Positions 15,713 to 23,419 of a stretch of DNA of 24,062 bases are shown piece after piece (position 1 is the first letter of the stretch; every line of letters starts with the position of its first letter). The notes beneath the pieces were generated by a model. The model had not been told where the DNA came from. It ran no database searches and saw nothing but the letters and a program-made list of their open reading frames with translations. The translations under genes were made by a program, and so were the position numbers. This stretch comes from UBA3478 sp046048095 (GTDB lineage: Bacteria > Bacteroidota > Bacteroidia > Flavobacteriales > Flavobacteriaceae): contig JBJOGS010000015.1 in assembly GCA_046048095.1 (NCBI GenBank), forward strand, positions 1 through 24,062. The letters are read 5' to 3'.

Positions 15713-16257
15713 AAGTCGCGGCGATTCAATTCCCCTAATTCTTCAGGCAGGTCCATTTTAGAGGCGAGCGTTCCTATTTTCTCTAAATCGAGATTACCGG
15801 TAATCGACAAGAGAACGGTTTCAAACTTGCGCCCATTGAGGTTGACATTCTTAAGCTCAGTGACGAGCATGAGCAATTCATTAATGCGCTCCCCAGCGCC
15901 GGTCTCGGCGTAGAAATAGACCTGGGAGTCTTCTTCGCGAACCACCATCAATTCCACCAACCGCTTTGATTTGGCATAGGCAAAAGCATCTTCTTTCATC
16001 GCCGCAGCCACAGTAGTATTTGAGGTAGTCAAAACACGTAAACTAGTGATCTCCTTAGCCAATTCCATAAAGGCTTGAGCATCCGGATCATCTACCACCA
16101 CTTGCATTTTCGCAAAAAGTTTAAACATACTTTCAGAAATCACCACAGAAGTAACGTCTTTGTTTCGAGCATACGAATCAAAAAGTGATTGCGCAGAGAG
16201 GCTGCCGAAAGTAAATATGCCGAAAAGGAAAAGGACATTGAGATATAGGGTCTTCAT
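15709..16257 (-). CDS. DUF4252 domain-containing exported protein
   Basis: A 182-residue protein of the DUF4252 family, function unknown. It has a clear signal peptide: Lys2, hydrophobic core about 4-18, cleavage-like 'SLSAQS' after Ala22. No lipobox cysteine is seen, so a soluble periplasmic location is predicted. Mature features are 'VTSVVISESMFKLFA', 'KEITSLRVLTTSN' (about 67-80), 'VELMVVREEDSQVYFYAE' and 'LLMLVTELKNVNLNGRKFETVLLSITGNLDLEKIG.L'. It is the third gene of a sigma / anti-sigma-like / DUF4252 run, 2 nt after the middle gene. I recall DUF4252 genes beside ECF sigma factors in other Bacteroidota, so it may sense or report envelope state; that is inference. Confidence 0.85.
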   Translation of the reverse strand: MKTLYLNVLFLFGIFTFGSLSAQSLFDSYARNKDVTSVVISESMFKLFAKMQVVVDDPDAQAFMELAKEITSLRVLTTSNTTVAAAMKEDAFAYAKSKRLVELMVVREEDSQVYFYAETGAGERINELLMLVTELKNVNLNGRKFETVLLSITGNLDLEKIGTLASKMDLPEELGELNRRDF

Positions 16258-16259
16258 AA

Positions 16260-16715
16260 TTATTGGTTTAAAACTTTTTTAATGGATTGATCAATATAAT
16301 CGAGGTATTGTGTTTGTTCTTGAGCGAATTCAAACTGTTCTGCAATAAGCACAAAAGCCTTCTTTGTCTCGGTATAGGCTTCTTGCATCTTACGCGATCT
16401 GTAATCCATCTCGAGACGATAAACACTTAAAGAAGTGACTATAAGAAGGGCAACTGTTGCCGCTATTCGGTAAAAATCGCTGCGCCTCAAAGCGCGCACT
16501 ATTGAACGCTCATTCTTAACCTCATTATGCACAACTTCTTGTCCGCTGTAAACGAATAAGTCACGCGCCCAATACCATTGAGAAGACACTTCATTACCAT
16601 GCTTCAAAAAGTAATTTCGAAGCCAGGTCTCTTCTTCGACAGAAGTTTGAGCCTCTAGATAACGCTCGAGCAATAACTCCACATACCTATGATCTTTCTT
16701 CATAACTTTTTTCAA
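16260..16715 (-). CDS. Membrane-anchored anti-sigma-factor-like protein
   Basis: A 151-residue single-pass membrane protein overlapping the 3' end of the sigma factor gene by 29 nt, or 17 nt if Met5 is the start. The cytoplasmic N-terminus (about 10-40, 'VELLLERYLEAQTSVEEETWLRNYFLKHG') looks like the 'ERYLEG.TS.EEE..L..YF' segment found in Bacteroidota anti-sigma-like proteins. There is one hydrophobic segment at about 82-99, then a periplasmic helix with 'YTETKKAFVLIAEQFEFAQ'. It has no zinc-binding HxxxCxxC motif. Position, overlap and topology suggest it holds the sigma factor at the membrane. I do not recognise a named family, and the role is inferred from context. Confidence 0.7.
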   Translation of the reverse strand: MKKVMKKDHRYVELLLERYLEAQTSVEEETWLRNYFLKHGNEVSSQWYWARDLFVYSGQEVVHNEVKNERSIVRALRRSDFYRIAATVALLIVTSLSVYRLEMDYRSRKMQEAYTETKKAFVLIAEQFEFAQEQTQYLDYIDQSIKKVLNQ

Positions 16716-17202
16716 TTTGACTTCTAATCGCCTTCCGAGCTCGTGAAAGACTCACTCGAACAGCTGTAGCATTCATTTCCATAATATCTTCGATCTCTTC
16801 AAAACTATACCCCTCTACATCTCTTAGCTGCCAGATCGTTCGCAATTTCTCGGGCAGCGTATTTACAGTGCTCTCGACTAACTTCAGTCGGTCTTCTACT
16901 TCATTTTGAACCTCTAGAACTTCACCTACTTCATCTATAGGTTCTGCATAGTGGTCTTCTAATCGCAGAAACTGCGCTTGCTTTGATCTTAACCGATCCA
17001 GACAATGATTCTTAATCATGGTCATTGCGTAGGCCTCTACACTCTTGGCCTGACTCACTAAATCTTTTCGTTCCCAAATCTTGATCACCACTTCTTGAAC
17101 GCTGTCTTGGGCCTCTTCATGCGAGATCAAAATTCTTTTCGCCACGCGATACAGACGTATTTCAATGTCCTTTAATATTATCTCGAAATCGCTTTGATTC
17201 AT
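16687..17202 (-). CDS. ECF-type RNA polymerase sigma factor
   Basis: A 171-residue sigma-70 family factor of the extracytoplasmic-function class, with region 2 and region 4 only. Region 2 (about 10-80) includes 'RVAKRILISHEEAQDSVQEVVIKIWERKDL' split at its core 'DSVQEVVIKIW' and the -10-binding stretch 'AMTMIKNHCLDRLRSK'. Region 4 (about 115-165) has 'LPEKLRTIWQLRDVEGYSFEEIE' and 'NATAVRVSLSRARKAIR', the helix-turn-helix that reads the -35 element. The frame is open to an ATG at 17217, but that is only about 6 nt from the predicted transcript start. The ATG at 17202 gives a normal leader and a family-like start (MNQSDFEIIL). It is followed by an overlapping anti-sigma-like gene and a DUF4252 gene. 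Confidence 0.92.
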   Translation of the reverse strand: MNQSDFEIILKDIEIRLYRVAKRILISHEEAQDSVQEVVIKIWERKDLVSQAKSVEAYAMTMIKNHCLDRLRSKQAQFLRLEDHYAEPIDEVGEVLEVQNEVEDRLKLVESTVNTLPEKLRTIWQLRDVEGYSFEEIEDIMEMNATAVRVSLSRARKAIRSQIEKSYEERS

Positions 17203-17227
17203 TAAAATACTGGTCATGATCGCTCTT

Positions 17228-17235
17228 CAAAACTA
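17228..17235 (-). promoter_or_regulatory. -7 promoter element of the sigma factor operon
   Basis: Minus strand TAGTTTTG, a full match to TAnnTTTG. The predicted start near 17223 gives about 21 nt to the ATG at 17202. Because it looks like a housekeeping promoter, the operon need not rely on self-activation. The divergent S41 gene may use TACATTCG at 17259-17266 (one mismatch). Confidence 0.5.
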
Positions 17236-17290
17236 GGACGAAAACGCTGAAGATTTGTTACATTCGTTTTACGCTATGACAAACCCAATC

Positions 17291-18877
17291 ATGAGAAAAT
17301 TTCTATTTCTTGCTTTTGCCTTTGTACTTGTTGGCTGCTCAGATGAAGCAGTCGATGAAACAATTATAGATCCAGGAACGATTGACAATAACACCCCAGA
17401 ACCAGGGCTGAGTTCAATTAGTTTCAGTCACCCTTCATTTAATGTGGCGAACCCTACCCAATGGCTTCAATGGAAAGACAAGGTTGATGAGTCGTTGAAG
17501 GATGAATCTGTGGACCAACAAGATTTCATTTGGAATGCAATGAACATTTGGTACTTCTGGAAATCTCAAACCCCAGACTTAAGTGAAAATCGCTTTAAAA
17601 ATCTACAAGAATACCTAGACTATCTCAAAGGGTTTTCTTCTGCCGAGTCAATGATCACTGCGATCACCAATACAGAAGACCGTTTTACCTTTTTTAACGA
17701 AGACTATACTGTCCTTATCAATTCACTTGGCGGAATAAGTAAAAGCGACGGGCTCGAGTTTGGTTTAGTGGCTAACAGCGATTCAGAGGATGTCATTATC
17801 TACACCCGGTATGTGGCGCGTGGATCTAGTGCTGAGCAACAAGGCATACAACGGGGAGACCTCTTTAATCGAATCGACGGACAAGTGTTGACCCGCTCAA
17901 ACTACCTAGCTCTTTTAAATGGGCGTGCAGACACCTATACCCTGGGAAAAGCAGAGCAAGACGCCAGCGGGGCCTTCTTAAGTACAGAAGGCGAAGTTTC
18001 ACTCACTCGCGTTGAGAACTTTCAAGAAAACCCAGTTCAGCACCACAGCATTTTTTTATCCGGAAACAAAAAAGTAGGCTACTTAGTGTACAACCAATTC
18101 ATCACTGCCTATAGCGGTGAACTCAACGAGATTTTTGCTACGTTCAAGTCGAATGCGATAGACGAATTAATTATAGATCTGAGATACAATCCCGGGGGGT
18201 CTACGGCAGCAGCGGCTTCATTAGCCAGTATGATCCATGATGGATCAGGTGTTTTTGCAAAGCAACGCTGGAACACCTATTGGACGAGCATGTTCGGATC
18301 GGGTCTCGAAGATCGTTTTACGAATGAAATCACGGTAAATAACGCTACGGTAGCCTTAAATCGTTTAGGAATGAAGCGCGTGTACATCCTCACCCAATCC
18401 GGCACGGCTTCTTCAAGTGAATTGCTTATTAACGGTCTAAATCCTTATATCGAGGTCGTTCAAATTGGCGAAACTACCCGAGGAAAAAACGAGTTTTCTA
18501 TTACTCTGGTAGACGACCCCGGTAGTCAATCTGGTCAAACTGTTTTTCCGTATCTCTTTCAATCAAGCCGCACCGATCAGATCAATCCAAATAACCGTTT
18601 AGCACTTCAACCTTTGGTAGGAAAATACGAAAATAGCCAAGGCTTTTCAGACTATACCGATGGGCTTGAGCCACTCATTTCATACAGTGAAATAGAACAG
18701 GTCAATGGCCGTATTGTCTTTAACCTAGGACCCTTTGGTTCTTTAGAAGATGGACTATTTGCACAAGCCATTTCCCATGTCAATGGCGGGCTAGCTAATC
18801 GCCGCGCCGTTAGATCTATGGGTGAAGCCGTCGAAGACTTAAAGCCATCCGAACCTCTAATGTTTGTCGAATTTTAG
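17291..18877 (+). CDS. S41 family C-terminal-processing peptidase, lipoprotein
   Basis: A 528-residue lipoprotein protease. From the ATG at 17291 the signal peptide is 'MRKFLFLAFAFVLVGCSDE', with lipobox LVGC and the lipidated Cys16. An earlier in-frame ATG at 17276 is possible. After an acidic linker comes 'FIWNAMNIWYFWK' (about 79-91), a Bacteroidota S41 mark, then a PDZ-like domain (about 150-235, 'GIQRGDLFNRIDGQ') and the protease core with 'ELIIDLRYNPGGS'. The Ser/Lys dyad is intact: Ser374 in 'GTASSSE' and Lys399 in 'TTRGKN', 25 residues apart as in known CtpA enzymes. It is divergent from the sigma factor operon and probably acts in the periplasm at a membrane. Substrate unknown. rmuC follows after 3 nt. 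Confidence 0.92.
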   Translation: MRKFLFLAFAFVLVGCSDEAVDETIIDPGTIDNNTPEPGLSSISFSHPSFNVANPTQWLQWKDKVDESLKDESVDQQDFIWNAMNIWYFWKSQTPDLSENRFKNLQEYLDYLKGFSSAESMITAITNTEDRFTFFNEDYTVLINSLGGISKSDGLEFGLVANSDSEDVIIYTRYVARGSSAEQQGIQRGDLFNRIDGQVLTRSNYLALLNGRADTYTLGKAEQDASGAFLSTEGEVSLTRVENFQENPVQHHSIFLSGNKKVGYLVYNQFITAYSGELNEIFATFKSNAIDELIIDLRYNPGGSTAAAASLASMIHDGSGVFAKQRWNTYWTSMFGSGLEDRFTNEITVNNATVALNRLGMKRVYILTQSGTASSSELLINGLNPYIEVVQIGETTRGKNEFSITLVDDPGSQSGQTVFPYLFQSSRTDQINPNNRLALQPLVGKYENSQGFSDYTDGLEPLISYSEIEQVNGRIVFNLGPFGSLEDGLFAQAISHVNGGLANRRAVRSMGEAVEDLKPSEPLMFVEF

Positions 18878-18880
18878 CCT

Positions 18881-20167
18881 ATGTTAGACACCATTCTTGC
18901 CCTACTCATCGTTGTTTTCTCTGTGTTAAGTTTTTTAATCGGTAAAAAACTAGCTTCCAAAGATCAGACCGATTATCGATTAGCAGAGCGTCTTGAGCTG
19001 ATGAAAGAATCGTTAGAGCAAGAAAAAGAGGCGCACCGGCAATTAATTGAAACTCATAAATCGACCTACACCACGCTGGTTGAAACTCAAAAAGAGTTGG
19101 AGTTTTTAAACGAGAAGTACGCTCATAGACAAGAAGAACTTGAATCCCTTCAAAAGCAATTCAAATCCGAATTTGAGAATCTCGCCCAGAAAATATTTGA
19201 AGAGAAGTCGACGAAAATAAGTGAAGAGAATCAGAAAAACATCAAAACCCTACTCGATCCATTAAGGGAGCGGATTACCGATTTCTCTCAAAAAGTTGAA
19301 GAGAGCAACAAACAAAATCTCACTTTTCACGAAACCTTCAAGGTGCAGTTACGCCACATGCAAGAACAAAGCCTTGAAATGAAAAATGAGACCTCCAACT
19401 TGATCAAGGCCTTAAAAGGTGACAATAAGCTCCAAGGAAATTGGGGCGAATTAGTGCTTGAACGCATTCTTGAAAAATCAGGTCTTCGCAAAGACAGCGA
19501 ATATCTGGTGCAGCAAAGCTTTACCTCTGAAGACGGCAGAAGACTCATGCCCGATGTGATTCTCAATCTTCCAAACAATAAAAAAATAGTTATCGACTCA
19601 AAAGTTTCACTAGTGCACTATGAGCAGTTGGTGAATGCGTCCGAAGAAGAGAAAGAAGCCCTAGCGAAACTTCACCTCAATTCGATACAGCGCCATATCA
19701 AAGAGCTAAGTGAAAAGCGGTACGAAGACATCTACGAAATCGATTCGCCTGACTTTGTGATCTTATTTATACCGATTGAGCCCGCATTCGCAGCGGCTTT
19801 ACAGCAAGATCCTCAGCTTTATTTGAAAGCCTTTGAGCGGAATATCATCTTAGTCACCCCAACCACCCTGCTCGCTACCTTACGCACGATTGACTCGATG
19901 TGGAATAATGAACGACAACACAAAAATGCCTTAGAAATTGCCCAACGAGCTGGTGCACTTCACGACAAGTTTGTAGGTTTTATAGAGGATCTAAATAAAG
20001 TAGGACTTCGGATGAACGACGCCAAGAAGTCTTACGAAGACGCCATGAAAAAACTTCACAGTGGCAACGGTAATGTGGTTAGTCACATCGTTAAACTTCA
20101 GACACTAGGCGCCAAAGCCAAAAAAGAACTTCCAGAAGCAAATAAGGCTAGAGCCTTAGAAGAATAA
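18881..20167 (+). CDS. rmuC: DNA recombination protein RmuC
   Basis: A 428-residue RmuC-family protein, linked genetically to limiting DNA inversions and rearrangements; its fold is related to nucleases (family knowledge). The N-terminal hydrophobic segment is at about 3-20. A long coiled coil follows (about 25-150, rich in Glu, Lys and Gln), then the RmuC domain with 'GDNKLQGNWGELVLERILEKSGLR' split as 'QGNWGELVLERILE', 'MPDVILNLPNNKKIVIDSKVSL', 'FVILFIPIEPAFAAAL' and 'LVTPTTLLATLRTID.MW'. It starts 3 nt after the S41 protease gene, so co-transcription is likely. It ends 13 nt from the convergent carB stop. Confidence 0.95.
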   Translation: MLDTILALLIVVFSVLSFLIGKKLASKDQTDYRLAERLELMKESLEQEKEAHRQLIETHKSTYTTLVETQKELEFLNEKYAHRQEELESLQKQFKSEFENLAQKIFEEKSTKISEENQKNIKTLLDPLRERITDFSQKVEESNKQNLTFHETFKVQLRHMQEQSLEMKNETSNLIKALKGDNKLQGNWGELVLERILEKSGLRKDSEYLVQQSFTSEDGRRLMPDVILNLPNNKKIVIDSKVSLVHYEQLVNASEEEKEALAKLHLNSIQRHIKELSEKRYEDIYEIDSPDFVILFIPIEPAFAAALQQDPQLYLKAFERNIILVTPTTLLATLRTIDSMWNNERQHKNALEIAQRAGALHDKFVGFIEDLNKVGLRMNDAKKSYEDAMKKLHSGNGNVVSHIVKLQTLGAKAKKELPEANKARALEE

Positions 20168-20180
20168 GTTTCTAACCTTA

Positions 20181-23033
20181 CTATTTAGATAGGTACATTT
20201 TACGTCGAGTATACAACTCGTAAAAAGCATCGTCCTTAAGATCTTCTATAAACAAAATGCTCTCTCCTGTACTCTTCATTTCAGGACCTAAGTTTTTATT
20301 CACATTAGGAAATTTATTGAATGAAAATACCGGCTGTTTTATGGCGTAACCCTCTAATTGCGGATTAAAGGTAAAGTCTTTCAGCTTTTTCTCACCGAGC
20401 ATCACCTTGGTAGCATAATTCACATAGGGTTCTCCGTAGGCCTTTGAAATAAAAGGTACCGTTCTAGAAGCTCTTGGGTTGGCCTCGATAATGTATACTG
20501 TATCGTCCTTTATAGCAAACTGAATATTAATTAACCCAACCGTTTTGAGTGCTAAGGCAATCTTTTTAGTGTGGTCTTTAATCTGCTGCAAAACAAATTC
20601 CCCAAGATTGAATGGAGGAAGCGTCGCATTAGAATCCCCAGAATGAATACCGCAGGGCTCGATATGCTCCATGATTCCTATAATGTACACTTCTTCTCCG
20701 TCGCAAATGGCGTCTGCCTCAGCCTCGATGGCTCCATCTAGATAGTGATCAAGAAGTAATTTGTTGTTTGGAATACTCCTGAGCAAATCAACCACATGGG
20801 CCTCTAATTCTTCACGGTTGATGACAATCTTCATTCCTTGCCCACCCAGCACATAAGACGGACGAACTAAGAGCGGAAAATTTAAAGATTCAGACAGTGC
20901 CAACGCCTCATCGGCACTTTCTGCCACACCAAATCGCGGATAAGGAATGTCTAGGTTCTTAAGCAGCGTAGAGAAACTTCCGCGATCTTCTGCTAGGTCG
21001 AGTGCTTCGAAGGATGTTCCAATGATAGGTATCCCATAACGACTTAGTTTTTCTGCCAACTTCAGAGCGGTCTGCCCGCCCAGCTGAACAATGACTCCCT
21101 CAGGTTTCTCATGCTTGATAATGTCATAAATATGCTCCCAGAAAACCGGTTCAAAGTACAACTTGTCTGCGGTATCGAAATCGGTAGAGACCGTCTCTGG
21201 ATTGCAGTTAATCATGATGGTCTCATAACCGCATTCAGCAGCTGCCAAAACGCCGTGCACACAACAATAATCAAACTCAATACCCTGTCCAATTCTGTTG
21301 GGTCCAGAACCTAAAACAACTATTTTCTTACGGTCAGAAACCTTAGATTCATTTTGAACCACCACTCGGCCATCAGCATACTGCATCTCTTCTTCAAAGG
21401 TAGAGTAGTAATAAGGGGTTTGGGCCATAAACTCAGCCGCACAGGTATCTACTAGCTTGTAAACGCGATTGACTCCCAATGATTCTCGCTTGGCATAGAC
21501 CTCACTTTCAAGACACTTTAGCATATGAGCAATCTGTCGATCGGCGAACCCTTTTTGTTTTGCCTCTAAAAGCAAAGACTTGGGTAAAGAATCAATCGTA
21601 TAGGTAGAAAGCTCCTTTTCTAAGTGATACAATTCTTCGTATTGTTTCAAGAACCACATATCAATCTTAGTGATATCGTGAATGCGTTGAAGCGGTATAC
21701 CTAATTGGATGGCGTCGTAGATAACAAAGACGCGATCCCAACTCGCCACCGTAAGCTTCTGAATAATTTCATCGTACTGCGTATAGCCCTTTCCGTCCGC
21801 ACCTAGTCCATTTCGCTTAATTTCTAAGGACTGGGTGGCTTTGTGCAAGGCCTCTTGAAAACACCTTCCGATACCCATAACCTCTCCGACAGCCTTCATT
21901 TGCAGCCCTAATGAGCGATCGGCTCCTTCAAATTTGTCAAAATTCCATCGAGGAATTTTCACGATGACATAATCAAGGGTCGGCTCAAACAAAGCAGATG
22001 TCGTTTTAGTAATTTGGTTTTGAAGCTCGTCTAGCGTGTAACCAATTGCGAGTTTAGCCGCCACTTTAGCAATCGGATATCCGGTCGCTTTAGAGGCCAA
22101 GGCAGAAGAGCGGGATACTCTTGGATTGATCTCAATGGCAATAATATCTTCTTGATCATCTGGACTCACTGCGAATTGCACATTACACCCTCCTGCAAAA
22201 TCTCCAATACTGCGCATCATTTTGATCGCCATGTCACGCATGCGCTGAAAAGTGCGATCAGACAACGTCATGGCAGGGGCAACAGTAATAGAGTCGCCGG
22301 TATGGATCCCCATAGGATCCATGTTTTCTATGGTACAGATAATTACGACGTTATCGTTTTTGTCGCGCAATAATTCAAGCTCATATTCTTTCCAGCCCAA
22401 GAGTGCCTTGTCAATCATGACCTCGTGAATAGGCGAAACCTCTAGACCATAGCTAAGCTGTTTATCAAATTTTTCAGGATCATGAATGATCGCCGCTCCC
22501 GCCCCGCCCAGTGTGAATGACGCCCGCACACATAGCGGAAAACCAAATTGCTGAGCAATCTCTTTTCCTTTCAGAAACGAATTCGCAGATGCCTGAGGGG
22601 GCATTCCAATACCAATTTTATGCATCAGATCTCGAAACTTCTCTCGGTCTTCGGTAATCTGAATGGCATCAATGTCTACCCCAATAATCTCTACTCCAAA
22701 ATCTTTCCAAATGCCTTTTTCGTCTGCCTCAATACATAGGTTCAGTGCGGTTTGTCCTCCCATAGTCGGAAGCACGGCATCGATATTCGGATGCTTTTTC
22801 AGTATCTCAAGAATGGATTTTGTGGTCAACGGCAACAGATACACATGATCGGCCATGGATGGATCCGTCATAATCGTGGCCGGATTAGAGTTGATCAGCA
22901 CCGTCTCAATTCCATCTTCGCGTAATGACCTTAAGGCTTGAGAGCCCGAATAATCAAATTCACAGGCCTGACCAATAACAATAGGTCCAGAACCGATGAT
23001 TAAAATAGAATTGAGGTCATTACGTTTCGGCAT
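20181..23033 (-). CDS. carB: Carbamoyl-phosphate synthase large subunit, lacking the C-terminal allosteric domain
   Basis: A 950-residue CarB that makes carbamoyl phosphate from bicarbonate, ammonia (from the CarA glutaminase) and two ATP, for pyrimidine and arginine synthesis. Both ATP-grasp halves are present. The first has 'IGSGPIVIGQACEFDYSG' (13-30), 'FPLCVRASFTLGGAG' (165-179) and 'EINPRVSRSSALASKATG'. The second has 'GSGPNRIGQGIEFDYCC', 'FPLLVRPSYVLGGQG' and 'EANPRASRTVPFISKA'. The E. coli protein is 1073 residues; this one stops after 'ELYTRRKMYLSK', so the MGS-like domain that binds UMP and ornithine is missing. I recall the same short length in other Flavobacteriia, so it is probably not a truncation. 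carA is not in the window. It follows rpmH across a strong terminator. Confidence 0.96.
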   Translation of the reverse strand: MPKRNDLNSILIIGSGPIVIGQACEFDYSGSQALRSLREDGIETVLINSNPATIMTDPSMADHVYLLPLTTKSILEILKKHPNIDAVLPTMGGQTALNLCIEADEKGIWKDFGVEIIGVDIDAIQITEDREKFRDLMHKIGIGMPPQASANSFLKGKEIAQQFGFPLCVRASFTLGGAGAAIIHDPEKFDKQLSYGLEVSPIHEVMIDKALLGWKEYELELLRDKNDNVVIICTIENMDPMGIHTGDSITVAPAMTLSDRTFQRMRDMAIKMMRSIGDFAGGCNVQFAVSPDDQEDIIAIEINPRVSRSSALASKATGYPIAKVAAKLAIGYTLDELQNQITKTTSALFEPTLDYVIVKIPRWNFDKFEGADRSLGLQMKAVGEVMGIGRCFQEALHKATQSLEIKRNGLGADGKGYTQYDEIIQKLTVASWDRVFVIYDAIQLGIPLQRIHDITKIDMWFLKQYEELYHLEKELSTYTIDSLPKSLLLEAKQKGFADRQIAHMLKCLESEVYAKRESLGVNRVYKLVDTCAAEFMAQTPYYYSTFEEEMQYADGRVVVQNESKVSDRKKIVVLGSGPNRIGQGIEFDYCCVHGVLAAAECGYETIMINCNPETVSTDFDTADKLYFEPVFWEHIYDIIKHEKPEGVIVQLGGQTALKLAEKLSRYGIPIIGTSFEALDLAEDRGSFSTLLKNLDIPYPRFGVAESADEALALSESLNFPLLVRPSYVLGGQGMKIVINREELEAHVVDLLRSIPNNKLLLDHYLDGAIEAEADAICDGEEVYIIGIMEHIEPCGIHSGDSNATLPPFNLGEFVLQQIKDHTKKIALALKTVGLINIQFAIKDDTVYIIEANPRASRTVPFISKAYGEPYVNYATKVMLGEKKLKDFTFNPQLEGYAIKQPVFSFNKFPNVNKNLGPEMKSTGESILFIEDLKDDAFYELYTRRKMYLSK

Positions 23034-23068
23034 AATCGGGGTATTTCAAAAAGTTTGGATCAAAAAAA

Positions 23069-23093
23069 AGGTGTTACCCTAAAAGTAACACCT
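23069..23093 (-). terminator. Intrinsic terminator after rpmH
   Basis: Perfect 9-bp arms (23069-23077 AGGTGTTAC with 23085-23093 GTAACACCT) enclose a 7-nt loop. On the minus strand the hairpin is followed by eight T residues. It ends rpmH transcription 38 nt after its stop codon. The carB ATG is 35 nt beyond the hairpin. Confidence 0.92.
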
Positions 23094-23110
23094 CTCGATT
23101 AGTATTTCAA
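23080..23110 (-). promoter_or_regulatory. Candidate carB promoter embedded in the rpmH terminator
   Basis: Minus strand: TTG (complement of 23108-23110), a 20-nt spacer, then TACTTTTA (complement of 23080-23087), a one-mismatch -7 box inside the loop and arm of the hairpin. The predicted start near 23075 gives a leader of about 42 nt containing the second arm and the T run. No other promoter-like sequence fits before carB. Confidence 0.4.
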
Positions 23111-23131
23111 TGCATCTCTGTCGTGCACAAC

Positions 23132-23290
23132 TTATTTCTTATGACGTGGTTCAGAAGACACAGTTAATTTCTTTCTACCCTTAGCACGACGGCTAGCGAG
23201 AACCTTTCGGCCATTAGCCGTAGCCATACGCTCACGAAATCCGTGCTTATTTCTTCTTTTGCGTTTTGAGGGTTGATAGGTTCTTTTCAT
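23132..23290 (-). CDS. rpmH: 50S ribosomal protein L34
   Basis: A 52-residue, strongly basic ribosomal protein of the large subunit. It begins 'MKRTYQPSKRKRRNKHGFR', the near-universal L34 start, continues 'RMATANGRKVLASRRAKGR' and ends in the short extension 'KKLTVSSEPRHKK', longer than the 46-residue E. coli form and common in Bacteroidota. It is preceded by a good promoter (23333-23340) and followed by a strong terminator, so it can be transcribed alone. dnaA or rnpA, its usual neighbours in many bacteria, are not recognisable here. Confidence 0.97.
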   Translation of the reverse strand: MKRTYQPSKRKRRNKHGFRERMATANGRKVLASRRAKGRKKLTVSSEPRHKK

Positions 23291-23332
23291 CGCTTTAGCT
23301 CTTTAAATATGGTGCCTTCAAAATATTGGGTG

Positions 23333-23340
23333 CAAATATA
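23333..23340 (-). promoter_or_regulatory. -7 promoter element of rpmH
   Basis: Minus strand TATATTTG, a full match to TAnnTTTG. A TTG lies about 22 nt upstream, within the accepted spacing. The predicted start near 23328 gives a leader of about 38 nt. On the plus strand, TAATTTTA at 23390-23397 (one mismatch) could drive the divergent TPR gene with a leader of about 18 nt. Confidence 0.6.
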
Positions 23341-23419
23341 GATATAATTTTAAAATCATTTGCAAAAAGTCAATGCACTTAGAAATATGTAATTTTACGC
23401 GCTACAAAAGCTCGCAAAA

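Noticed and set aside
15709..17202. Sigma/anti-sigma pair as a FecIR-type siderophore or PUL regulator
   Set aside because: No TonB-dependent receptor, SusC/SusD or glycoside hydrolase gene lies nearby, and the anti-sigma-like protein lacks a FecR domain with a large periplasmic part.
20181..23033. CarB as a truncated pseudogene
   Set aside because: Both halves are complete, the end lies at a domain boundary, and I recall the same length in related bacteria.
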